Assembly (NCBI GenBank): GCA_003221825.1
Contig: QHUE01000090.1
Location: forward strand, 1 to 11,122
Direction: 5' to 3'
DNA from: Gemmatimonadota bacterium
Lineage (GTDB): Bacteria > Gemmatimonadota > Gemmatimonadetes > Gemmatimonadales > GWC2-71-9
Length of the DNA: 11,122 nt
The first letter of the stretch is position 1; each line of letters begins with the position of its first letter. A model generated the notes under the pieces. The model worked only from the letters and a program-made list of their open reading frames with translations. It searched no databases and was not told the DNA's origin. The translations under genes and the position numbers were made by a program. Positions 1 through 8,036 of this stretch are shown here, one piece after another.

Positions 1-43
1 GGGTTCGATGCTCGACACGGTCCTCAAGGAGATGAAGAAATGA
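1..43 (+). CDS. C-terminal end of an unidentified upstream gene (partial)
   Basis: Reading from base 2, an open frame encodes GSMLDTVLKEMKK and stops at TGA 41-43. The stop overlaps the next gene's start as ATGA, the usual arrangement of translationally coupled genes. The peptide is short, amphipathic and ends in lysines, like many soluble protein tails. It is too short to assign a family. The call rests on the ATGA overlap and on the absence of any other gene in these bases; the frame could also be open by chance. Confidence 0.5.
   Translation, partial: GSMLDTVLKEMKK
26..31 (+). promoter_or_regulatory. Shine-Dalgarno site of the LVIVD-repeat gene
   Basis: AAGGAG lies 8 bases before the ATG at 40. 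It is a near-perfect Shine-Dalgarno sequence at normal spacing and fixes the start at 40. It sits inside the last codons of the upstream reading frame, which suits coupled translation. It is the only strong Shine-Dalgarno site I find ahead of a gene here. Confidence 0.75.
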
Positions 44-2130
44 AGTTCGTCGTCGCCGCGGGCTTCGCGGTGTGTGCGGCTGTCGTCGCGGTCGGGGCGC
101 AGGAGCGCCAGGTGCCGGGCAAGGCGGTCGAGGGCTCCACGCTGAACGATCCGCGCGTCGGCCTCAAGCCGGGGTTTCACGACGCCGGCGAGGCGGCGAA
201 GAACCTCGAGAAAATCTCGAGCCTGCCGAAGCCCGACGGCTTCTTCGATCCGAAGAAACCGTCCGGCGGCCCGATGGACGCGCCGCCGCCCGATCAGCCG
301 CGAGACGCGAACGGCGAGCCGCTGCCGCCGGATCCGTACAACCCGCGGCCCTTCGACCCGGTCGCGTCGAATCGGCCGGACTTCACGAATTCCGATCTGG
401 CGTTCCGCGATCATCACGTGTTCGTGGGCAGCTTTCACGGCTTCAACACCTACGACGTCGAGCGGCCGAACCGGCCCAAGCTGATCGCGTCGGTCGTGTG
501 TCCGGGCGGGCAGGGCGACGTGTCGGTCCACGGCCACCTGCTCGTGATGTCGGTGGAGCAGACGCGTGGCCGCCTCGATTGCGGCACACAGGGCGTGCAG
601 ACGCCGGTGAGCACCGAGCGCTTTCGCGGCATCCGGATCTTCGACATCAGCGACATGAGCAAGCCGAAGCAGGTGGCCGCCGTGCAGACGTGCCGCGGCT
701 CGCACACGCACACGCTCGTGACCGATCCCAAAGACACGAGCGCCGTCTACATCTATGTCTCCGGTCAGGCGCCCGTTCGGCCGGCGGAAGAGCTGGCAGG
801 CTGCTCCGGGGCGCTGCCGGAGCAGGACACCGCCTCGGCGCGATTCCGGATCGACATCATTCGCGTCCCCCTGGCCCATCCCGAAGCCTCCGGAATTGTG
901 AGCCGGCCACGGATCTTCGACGCCCTGGTGGACCCGCCGAGACACGGCGCCAACCCGACCGACTCCGCCACCGCACAGCGCCTCGCGGACTCGGCCCAGG
1001 CCACGGGCGCCTACGTCATCAGGTTCCAGGGATCGCCTATCGTCCTGCCGCCCCAATTCGTGAAGCCGATGCTCGACAGTGTCGCGAAGGGCAACGGCAG
1101 AACGGCCCCCAACGGCGCCGACAGCGCCGCGCTGCGCGGCGTGATCCAAAAGATCATCGACGACGAGTTTCTCGCGCCGATGGGTCCCGGGGGCGTACGG
1201 CACGGCCCCGATCAGTGCCACGACATCACGGTCTACCCGGAGAGGGGGGTGGCGGGTGGCGCCTGCGCCGGCTACGGGCTGCTGCTCGATATCCGGGATC
1301 CGGCTCATCCCGTTCGTCTCGCGGCTGCCTCGGACTCCAACTTCGCCTACTGGCATTCGGCGACGTTCAACAACGATGCCAGCACGGTGATCTTCACCGA
1401 TGAGTGGGGCGGTGGCGTGGCGCCGCGCTGCCGCGCGACCGACAAGCCGCAGTGGGGCGCCGACGCGATCTTCACGGTCGCCAACAAGCGTGCCCTCACC
1501 TTCCAAGGCTACTACAAGGTGCCGGCGCCACAGACGACCACGGAAAACTGCGTCGCGCACAACGGCAACCTGATTCCGGTCCCGGGCCGCGACATCATGA
1601 TCCAGGGGTGGTATCAGGGCGGCGTGTCGCTATTCGATTTCACCGATCCCACGCGTCCCACCGAGATCGCGTACTTCGATCGCGGGCCGATGGACTCGAC
1701 CAAGCTGGAGATGGCGGGGAGCTGGTCGGCGTACTGGTACAACGGCTACATCTACAGCACCGAGATCTCGCGCGGGCTCGATGTGCTCGAGCTGCAGCCG
1801 AGCGCGCTGCTTACCCAGAACGAGATCGACGCCGCGCAGCTGGTGAAGGTCGCATATCAGAACGTCCAGGATCAACAGCACATGACCTGGCCGGCGAGCT
1901 TCGTCGTGGCACGCGCGTGCCTCGATCAGCTCGAGCGCTCGCGCGGCCTCGCGGCCGGCCGCATCGGCGCGGTCCGAACGGCACTCGCGAGCGCGGAGCG
2001 GGCAACCGGCCAGGGCCGGCGGGCGGCGCTCGCCACGCTCGCCACCGGGCTCGAGCGGGATGCCGCGAGCGCCGTGGATGGGGCGAAGGTGCGGGTGCTC
2101 GCGGGGGTGGTGCGGGCGCTCGGGCGGTAG
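40..2130 (+). CDS. Exported LVIVD-repeat beta-propeller protein
   Basis: 696 aa. The start is fixed by AAGGAG and an ATGA overlap. Residues 1-20 form a signal peptide with likely cleavage after VGA20, so the protein is exported. Residues 21-115 are a Pro-rich, low-complexity linker. From about 118 to 592 there are LVIVD-type propeller blades, seen in segments such as GIRIFDISDMSKPK (197-210), GLLLDIRDPAHPVRL (413-427) and GVSLFDFTDPTRPTEIAYF (528-546). Conserved-looking histidines occur at 222 and 224 (SHTHT), 394 (CHDITVYPE), 439 (YWHSATF) and 507 (CVAHNG). The exported chain has nine cysteines from 154 onward, so disulfides are plausible. Residues about 305-386 look like an insert between blades, and residues 618-696 form an Ala-rich helical tail. 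LVIVD proteins are usually annotated only by their repeat; no reaction is established, and a binding or scaffold role outside the inner membrane is inference. It is followed after 72 bp by the DUF5916 barrel gene on the same strand. Confidence 0.9.
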   Translation: MKFVVAAGFAVCAAVVAVGAQERQVPGKAVEGSTLNDPRVGLKPGFHDAGEAAKNLEKISSLPKPDGFFDPKKPSGGPMDAPPPDQPRDANGEPLPPDPYNPRPFDPVASNRPDFTNSDLAFRDHHVFVGSFHGFNTYDVERPNRPKLIASVVCPGGQGDVSVHGHLLVMSVEQTRGRLDCGTQGVQTPVSTERFRGIRIFDISDMSKPKQVAAVQTCRGSHTHTLVTDPKDTSAVYIYVSGQAPVRPAEELAGCSGALPEQDTASARFRIDIIRVPLAHPEASGIVSRPRIFDALVDPPRHGANPTDSATAQRLADSAQATGAYVIRFQGSPIVLPPQFVKPMLDSVAKGNGRTAPNGADSAALRGVIQKIIDDEFLAPMGPGGVRHGPDQCHDITVYPERGVAGGACAGYGLLLDIRDPAHPVRLAAASDSNFAYWHSATFNNDASTVIFTDEWGGGVAPRCRATDKPQWGADAIFTVANKRALTFQGYYKVPAPQTTTENCVAHNGNLIPVPGRDIMIQGWYQGGVSLFDFTDPTRPTEIAYFDRGPMDSTKLEMAGSWSAYWYNGYIYSTEISRGLDVLELQPSALLTQNEIDAAQLVKVAYQNVQDQQHMTWPASFVVARACLDQLERSRGLAAGRIGAVRTALASAERATGQGRRAALATLATGLERDAASAVDGAKVRVLAGVVRALGR

Positions 2131-2137
2131 CACTTCG

Positions 2138-2173
2138 TGACGCCCTGAAACAACCATTTTCCCGGTTGCGTCA
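2138..2173 (+). other. Imperfect hairpin between the LVIVD and DUF5916 genes
   Basis: TGACG (2138-2142) can pair with CGTCA (2169-2173) and CAACC (2151-2155) with GGTTG (2164-2168). The two 3' arms are contiguous; the 5' arms are separated by an 8-nt bulge, and the loop is ATTTTCCC. There is no T-run after it, so it is not a standard intrinsic terminator. It could be an mRNA processing or stability element between two co-transcribed genes, or chance. Confidence 0.25.
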
Positions 2174-2202
2174 TCCAACGAGGAAACCACCCGGGATTCT
2201 CA

Positions 2203-4752
2203 ATGCTGTTTGGGTTGCCGCTCCTTGCCGCCGTCACGCTTGCCAGCCAGTCTCCCGATGCCTCCCCGACACAGCGTCGGGGGGACCCGCCAGCGCTTCC
2301 GGCGAAGAGCGTCACCGCAACCCACTCCGCGCAGCCGCCGATCATCGACGGGCGCGACGACGACGCCGTGTGGCGCCAGGCAACGCCCATCACCGAATTC
2401 CAGGAGTGGCGACCGAGCGAGGGCGGAGCGCCGAAACTGCCGACGGAAGCGAAGGTCGCCTATGACGCGGGCAACCTCTACGTCTTCGTGCGCGCCTTCG
2501 ATCCGCACCCCGACAGCATCATCACCGTCCTCGCACGCCGCGACTACTTCACGCCCTCCGACATGGTCTGGCTGTTCCTCGACTCCTATCACGACCGGCG
2601 CACCGGCTTCGAATTCGGGGTCAACCCGTCGGGCGTGAAGCTGGATGCGCAGATCTACAATGACGGCAACGAAGACTTCGCCTGGGACGCGGTGTGGGAC
2701 GTCGCGACGCGCATAGACTCTCTCGGCTGGACGGCGGAGTTCCGGATCCCGCTGTCACAGCTGCCGTACGGCCGGCAACGGAGCCACACCTTCGGCTTCA
2801 CGGTGGATCGCGATCTGTACCGCTACTCGCAGCGTGTGAGCTGGCCCCTCTTCCGGCAATCGCAGGCCGGGTTCGTGTCGCAGTTCGGCGAGATCACCGG
2901 CCTGGACAACCTCGAGGCGCCGCGCCGGCTCGAGGCCGCGCCATATCTGGTGACCAAGAACGTTTCCCAGATCAGCGCCAATACCCTCGGCCGCACCCAG
3001 GATGTCACCGTCGGTGGCGACCTGAAGTACCTCGTGGCATCGAACCTGAAGCTCGACGCGACGATCAACCCCGACTTCGGCCAGGTCGAGGCCGACCCCG
3101 GCGTGCTCAACCTTTCGGCATTCGAGACATTCTTTCAGGAGAAACGGCCGTTCTTCGTCCAGGGCGCTGGACAGTTTCAGTGGAACGTCAACTGCACGGC
3201 GGTCAACGATTGCTCGACGGGTGAAGGACTCGTCTACTCACGACGCATCGGACGCGCACCCGAATTGTCCGGAGTCTACTCCGACACCACGTCTCCGGCG
3301 TTTACGACGATCCTCGGCGCCGCGAAGCTCACCGGCCGCCTGCCGGGCGGCCTGACGATCGGCGCGCTCGATGCCGTGACCGGCCATGAGGTCGGCGCGG
3401 GAGGCGTGACGATCGAACCGGCGACGAATTACGGCGTCGTACGGTTGCGGCAGGACCTGCGCGGCGGCGAGAGCAGCATCGGCGGCGTCGTGACCGCCGT
3501 CAACCGGCACGACGACTCGTGGAGCACACCCTACCTGCACTCGAGCGCGTACGTGGGAGCCCTGGACTTCCGCCACCGCTTCCCCGGCGGCCATTACGAG
3601 CTGTCGGGCGCGGTCGACTGGAGCCGCGTAGCCGGCAGCGCACAGGCCATCACGCAGACGCAGCAAGAGGCGACGCACTATTACCAGCGCCCTGACGCAT
3701 TGCGGTTCGACTCGACGCGCACGTCGCTGTCGGGAGACGACGAAATGATGCAGTTCGGCAAGGTGAGCGGGAAACTGCTCTTTCAGACGAACGTCGAGCG
3801 CCGCTCTCCCGGTTTCGAGACCAACGACCTGGGGTATCTGCGTCGCGCCGATCAACTGGCGTGGAGCACGTGGGCGGGTTTCTTCGACCGCCATACGCGC
3901 AAGCTGTATCAGCGCTTCCAGTGGAATTTCAACTGGTGGCAGTACTGGACGACCAACGGGCTTCCCGAGGAGCGCGCGTTCAACACGAACACGCACACCA
4001 CGTTCAACAACACTTGGTCGCTCCACTTCGGCGGGACGATAGGGCAGCTCGGCACGACGTATTGCTACGACTGCGCGCGCGGCGGGCCGGCGGTCCGGCA
4101 GGATTCCTACATCTCCCCCTGGCTGGGCATCAACGGCGACGACCGCAAGATGATCGTCCCGTACCTGTGGTTCAACTGGTTCCGTGGGAATGGCGGACGT
4201 TCACGCAGTTTCAGCTTCTCGCCGGAGCTCGACTTCAAGATCGCCTCACGCGTGACCGCGGCGATCTCGCCGAGCTACTCGCGCAGTACAAACGACGTCC
4301 AGCCGCGCGGCCCGCGGACGGACACGCTCAATGTTACACACTACCTGTTTGCGCATCTCGAGCAGAAGCAGCTCGGGCTGACGGCGCGCTTCACCTACCC
4401 GTTCAATGCGAACATGTCCCTGCAAGTCTATGCCCAGCCGTTCATCTCGAAGGGGACGTTCAGCAATGTTCGAGAGCTCTCGGCGTCGCCGCGCGCCAAG
4501 GACTATGCGAGCCGCTATCAGCCATACCCGATCAGCATCGGCGGTTTCAACTTCAAGCAGTTCCGCTCGAACGTCGTGTTCCGCTGGGAATATCGGCCCG
4601 GATCGACGCTATTCGTCGTGTGGAGTCAGGGCCGTCAGCGATCGGCGGGGGCCGAGGGGACGCAAAGCTTCAGCGGCGACCTGAGCGACCTGTTCAATCT
4701 CCAGCCGAACAACAGCTTCCTGGTGAAGTTGTCGTACTGGATCAACCGCTAG
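2203..4752 (+). CDS. DUF5916 outer-membrane beta-barrel protein with N-terminal CBM9-like domain
   Basis: 849 aa. The N-terminus (residues 1-16) is a short hydrophobic signal-like segment without basic residues. The ATG at 2203 is the first start codon in frame after the stop at 2146; there is no good Shine-Dalgarno site, since GAGG lies about 20 bases upstream. Residues about 41-232 match the CBM9-like fold common to this family: PPIIDGRDDDAVWRQA near 45-60, then AYDAGNLYVFVRAFD (86-100), and WTAEFRIPLSQLPY (176-189). From about 238 the DUF5916 part begins, with its hallmark NPDFGQVEADP (289-299) and FFQEKRPFFVQGAG (310-323). The remainder alternates aromatic and polar residues as in amphipathic barrel strands, ending in FLVKLSYWINR. 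Cysteines occur only as two close pairs, 331/337 and 621/624. The family is common in Gemmatimonadota and Bacteroidota; it is presumed to be an outer-membrane protein, with function unknown. Its stop faces that of the sortilin-like gene at 12 bp. Confidence 0.9.
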   Translation: MLFGLPLLAAVTLASQSPDASPTQRRGDPPALPAKSVTATHSAQPPIIDGRDDDAVWRQATPITEFQEWRPSEGGAPKLPTEAKVAYDAGNLYVFVRAFDPHPDSIITVLARRDYFTPSDMVWLFLDSYHDRRTGFEFGVNPSGVKLDAQIYNDGNEDFAWDAVWDVATRIDSLGWTAEFRIPLSQLPYGRQRSHTFGFTVDRDLYRYSQRVSWPLFRQSQAGFVSQFGEITGLDNLEAPRRLEAAPYLVTKNVSQISANTLGRTQDVTVGGDLKYLVASNLKLDATINPDFGQVEADPGVLNLSAFETFFQEKRPFFVQGAGQFQWNVNCTAVNDCSTGEGLVYSRRIGRAPELSGVYSDTTSPAFTTILGAAKLTGRLPGGLTIGALDAVTGHEVGAGGVTIEPATNYGVVRLRQDLRGGESSIGGVVTAVNRHDDSWSTPYLHSSAYVGALDFRHRFPGGHYELSGAVDWSRVAGSAQAITQTQQEATHYYQRPDALRFDSTRTSLSGDDEMMQFGKVSGKLLFQTNVERRSPGFETNDLGYLRRADQLAWSTWAGFFDRHTRKLYQRFQWNFNWWQYWTTNGLPEERAFNTNTHTTFNNTWSLHFGGTIGQLGTTYCYDCARGGPAVRQDSYISPWLGINGDDRKMIVPYLWFNWFRGNGGRSRSFSFSPELDFKIASRVTAAISPSYSRSTNDVQPRGPRTDTLNVTHYLFAHLEQKQLGLTARFTYPFNANMSLQVYAQPFISKGTFSNVRELSASPRAKDYASRYQPYPISIGGFNFKQFRSNVVFRWEYRPGSTLFVVWSQGRQRSAGAEGTQSFSGDLSDLFNLQPNNSFLVKLSYWINR

Positions 4753-4764
4753 GCGTCGCGCGGC

Positions 4765-7700
4765 TCACGGCCCTCCGCACGCCGGCGCCGTCAGCGCCCG
4801 CGTCGCCGCTGGGATCGGCTTCAGATTGTTGCGCGTGAGCTCGGCGTTGAACGCAGCGAGCGACGCGCCGTTGATGCCCGTCCACGTCGTCACCGCGTTC
4901 TTCAAGTCCGTGCACGCAGCGACGTAGGCGCGCTGCATTGCCGCAGTTGGCGCCAAGTCGCCGTTCTCGAGCGTGTTGATCTGGTTTCCCAGATTCCCGT
5001 TCACCCGGACGAATGTCGGCGCCGGCGCCGGGCCGCCGCCGAACCCACCGAACCCGCCTCCCCCGCGCTCCAGATTGCCGCCCACCGCGGCCAGCGTCGA
5101 ATCGAACGCTTTCGCAGCCGGTAGCGCCGTATCCGCTGCGACCAGCGCGCGCATCGCCGCGACCTGCTGGTAGCCGTCCCAGGAGAGCTGCATGGCGGCC
5201 ACGATCTTCGTCTGCAAGCCGTACTGCGCGTGCACGTCGGCAACGGTCGCGGGAGAGCGCGGATCGTTTACGACGGTCACGGGCTGCCTGTAGGTCTTGC
5301 CGGCGGCGGTGAACCGCAGCGTGTACACGCCCGGCGGCACGAGCGGCCCCTCGGGCGACGGGGGCGTGAGGCCCGGATTCGCGTTGATCTCGAACGAATG
5401 CGAGAACGCCGGCGGGTCGTCGGTGCGCAGATCCCAATTCACGCGGTTCAACCCCACCGCGGTGGGCAGCCGCAGCGGCGGCGCGATCCACCAGTTGGGC
5501 TCGGGCGGCTGCTCTGCTTCCTTGACCGGCGCGATCACGGCGCTCGTCATGTGGCGCACGACCGCGCCGCCGGCATCGAGCACATCCAGAGTAATGTCCC
5601 CCGCGGGCTGCGCCGCCAGCCAGTAATAGATCAGGGCTCCATCGGGCGCGTTCAGCGCGTGCGGCACCTCGGGTTGGAACGGCGTGTCCGCACCGACGTT
5701 GCGGCGCACGCGCACGGCGTCCCCGGGGGCGAAGAGATGGACGGCCTCGTTCGCCGCGGCCGGCGTGATCTGGCGCAGCGGCGAAATATCGTCGAGCACC
5801 CAGATGCCGCGACCGTAGGTGCACACCACCACGTCGTTGCCGTGCACCACGATGTCGCGATAGGAGCTGTTGGGCAGGTTGAGCTGCAGCGACTGCCAGT
5901 TGTCGCCGTCGTCGAACGAGACGTACATGCCGCTCTCCGTGCCCGCGAACAACAGCCCCGCCTTCTTGGTGTCGTTGCGGATCACGCGGGCGAAGCTGCC
6001 ACTGGGCTGATCGGTGGGCAGGCCCGTCACGATCGGCGTCCATGTCTTGCCGTAGTCGCGCGTGCGGAACAGATACGGCTTGTAGTCGCCCGTGCCGTGC
6101 AGGTCCACGGAGGCGTAAGCGGTCGCGGCATCGAAGTGCGACGCGTCGATCGCCTGGACGTCGGCGCGGGTGGGGTTGGGCAGGCCGGGGATGGTCACGT
6201 CCTGCCAGGTCTTGCCCTCGTCCGTCGTCAGCTTGATCAGGCCGTTGCCCGTGCCTACCCAGATGACGCCGCGCTTGACGGTGGACAGAGCCATCGACTG
6301 GATCGCGCCGCCGATGGGTGACCCCGGCGCGCCGCGTCCGCGCAGGCTGTCGGGCGGCGGCGCGACGTCCTTGGGGTACCCCAAGTCGGGCGACAGCTTG
6401 GTCCAGTGCATGCCGCCGTCGGTCGTCGCCATCAGGAACTGGAAGCCCGCGATCAGCTCGTGCCGGTTCCACGGCGCGAACGCGAGGGGCTGCGAGATAG
6501 TCGTGCGGCCGTACAGCTGGGGATCGAGGTTGGGACTCACGTTGATCCACTGCTCGCTCGGGTAGGTGATCTTCAAAATCCCCGAGCCCGACGCGTAGAC
6601 GATGTTGGGGTTCAGCGGATCGGCAATCGTCGTGCCCCACTCCCAGCCGGGTACAGGGTTCCAATCGAGCGGCGTGACGGCTCCCTGGTTGCCGCGGCTC
6701 CGCGTGCGGATCGCGCCCGCGTCCTGCTGCGACCCGTACACCCAGTAGGGATACGAATTGTCGACGGTGATGTGATAGATCTGGTCGGTGGACTGATTGA
6801 ACCAAGAGCTCCAGGTGGCTCCGCCGTCCAAAGTCACCACCGCTCCCTGATCGAGCCCCATGAGCATGCGCTGGCCGTTGGTGGGGTCGATCCACATTTG
6901 CTGCGGGTCGTCGCCGCCGGGCGCGCCCTTGAAGCCGGTGAAGGTGTTGCCGCCGTCGGTGGACTTGTACATCGCCGTGTTGACCGTGTAGACGACGTCG
7001 GGGTTCTGGGGATCGACGTAGACGCCGCAGTTGTAGCCGCCCTGGCCGTTGGCGATGCGGCGGTCGGAAGCGTCCATCTGCCGCCACGTCGTGCCGCCGT
7101 CGTCGGAGCGGTACAGGCCGAAGTTGCCGATCAGGAACATGCGCTGCGCGTTGGTATTCATCGCCACGGCGACGTACGTGCGGCCGAAGAGTCGCGGCAA
7201 ACCGCCCCCGGTGATCTCATGCCACGTCAGGCCTTTGTCGGTGGACTTGAACAGCTTGGTCTGTGTGGGTCCCGTCTGCGGCGCTCCTCCACCCGGACCG
7301 CCGGCCGCAGGGACAACGAGAGGACCGGTCGGCGGCGGGTTGAAGTGCCGCTGGCTGACAGCAAGGATCACCTCGGGGTGGTCGTAGGCCCAGGCGAGCC
7401 GCTGCAGGCCGGTCGTGTCGTCCACGTACAGCGTCTTGGTCCACGTCTGGCCGCCGTCGGTGCTCCTGAACACGCCGCGCGTCTCGCTTTTCTTGTGGGC
7501 GTCGCCCAGTGCCGCGATGAGCACGAGGTTGGGATCCTTGGGCTCGACGAGCATCGAGGGGATCTGCTTGGTGTCGTCGAGACCCAGGTGGTGCCACGTC
7601 TTGCCGGCGTCGGTCGACTTGTAGACGCCGTTGCCGTCGTTGAAGAAGTTGATGGCGTCGCCCATGCCGACGTAGACAACGTTGGGGTCGGAGGGAGCTA

Positions 7701-7986
7701 CGGCCACAGCTCCTACTGACGAGACAGCCGTCAGCCCATCGAGGATCGGAGTCCAGGTTTCGCCGGCGCTGGTCGTTTTCCAGACGCCGCCTAGGGGCAG
7801 TCCGATGTAGAAGGTGCCGGGCTGGCCGATGACGCCGGAGACGGCGGAGATGCGGCCGCCGCGGAACGGACCCAGGTTCCGCCAGACCATGCCGGAGAGG
7901 AGGCCGGGGGCGATGGGGTCGGGTTTGGACGCGGGGACAGCGAATGTGCCGAGGGCGACGAGTAGAACGGTTGTGCGTGCCAACAT
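4765..7986 (-). CDS. Exported VPS10/sortilin-like multi-BNR (Asp-box) propeller protein
   Basis: 1073 aa. Residues 1-19 form a signal peptide (ARTTVLLVALGTFAVPAS), so it is secreted. I count about ten Asp-box motifs (S/T-x-D-x-G-x-x-W/F), at residues 124, 175, 248, 294, 342, 385, 521, 587, 642 and 690, plus a degenerate TSAGETW at 72. These mark blades of one or two large propellers spanning about 35-735, as in sortilin/VPS10 and Ycf48-like proteins. After WVLDDISPLRQI (729-740), residues 742-910 look like beta-sandwich domains with a PGVYTLRFTAAGKTYRQPV strand pair near 885. The tail (911-1073) is helical, with a Gly-rich FGGFGG stretch near 979-985. Homologues are often auto-annotated as glycosyl hydrolase because of the BNR repeats, but I see no sialidase catalytic set (Arg triad, FRIP box), so enzymatic activity is not supported. 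The ATG at 7986 lies 50 bp after the GH9 stop with only a weak ribosome site; a shared transcript is possible. Confidence 0.9.
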   Translation of the reverse strand: MLARTTVLLVALGTFAVPASKPDPIAPGLLSGMVWRNLGPFRGGRISAVSGVIGQPGTFYIGLPLGGVWKTTSAGETWTPILDGLTAVSSVGAVAVAPSDPNVVYVGMGDAINFFNDGNGVYKSTDAGKTWHHLGLDDTKQIPSMLVEPKDPNLVLIAALGDAHKKSETRGVFRSTDGGQTWTKTLYVDDTTGLQRLAWAYDHPEVILAVSQRHFNPPPTGPLVVPAAGGPGGGAPQTGPTQTKLFKSTDKGLTWHEITGGGLPRLFGRTYVAVAMNTNAQRMFLIGNFGLYRSDDGGTTWRQMDASDRRIANGQGGYNCGVYVDPQNPDVVYTVNTAMYKSTDGGNTFTGFKGAPGGDDPQQMWIDPTNGQRMLMGLDQGAVVTLDGGATWSSWFNQSTDQIYHITVDNSYPYWVYGSQQDAGAIRTRSRGNQGAVTPLDWNPVPGWEWGTTIADPLNPNIVYASGSGILKITYPSEQWINVSPNLDPQLYGRTTISQPLAFAPWNRHELIAGFQFLMATTDGGMHWTKLSPDLGYPKDVAPPPDSLRGRGAPGSPIGGAIQSMALSTVKRGVIWVGTGNGLIKLTTDEGKTWQDVTIPGLPNPTRADVQAIDASHFDAATAYASVDLHGTGDYKPYLFRTRDYGKTWTPIVTGLPTDQPSGSFARVIRNDTKKAGLLFAGTESGMYVSFDDGDNWQSLQLNLPNSSYRDIVVHGNDVVVCTYGRGIWVLDDISPLRQITPAAANEAVHLFAPGDAVRVRRNVGADTPFQPEVPHALNAPDGALIYYWLAAQPAGDITLDVLDAGGAVVRHMTSAVIAPVKEAEQPPEPNWWIAPPLRLPTAVGLNRVNWDLRTDDPPAFSHSFEINANPGLTPPSPEGPLVPPGVYTLRFTAAGKTYRQPVTVVNDPRSPATVADVHAQYGLQTKIVAAMQLSWDGYQQVAAMRALVAADTALPAAKAFDSTLAAVGGNLERGGGGFGGFGGGPAPAPTFVRVNGNLGNQINTLENGDLAPTAAMQRAYVAACTDLKNAVTTWTGINGASLAAFNAELTRNNLKPIPAATRALTAPACGGP

Positions 7987-8036
7987 GGTGGACGAACTCT
8001 CAGGTTGGGGATGTGGCGGCCCCTAATGATACCCTT

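Noticed and set aside
4753..4764. Bidirectional terminator between the convergent genes
   Set aside because: The gap is only 12 bp and neither side shows a GC stem followed by a T-run.
4742..7719. Several long frames overlapping the sortilin-like gene on both strands (for example 4742-7087 minus, 6406-7719 plus)
   Set aside because: Their translations are Arg/Ala-rich and lack domain motifs; the 4765-7986 frame has about ten Asp boxes and a signal peptide.
7987..8036. Promoter for the sortilin-like gene (TATCAT on the minus strand, complement of 8026-8031)
   Set aside because: A -10-like hexamer is present, but there is no believable -35 at the right distance; one hexamer is expected by chance.
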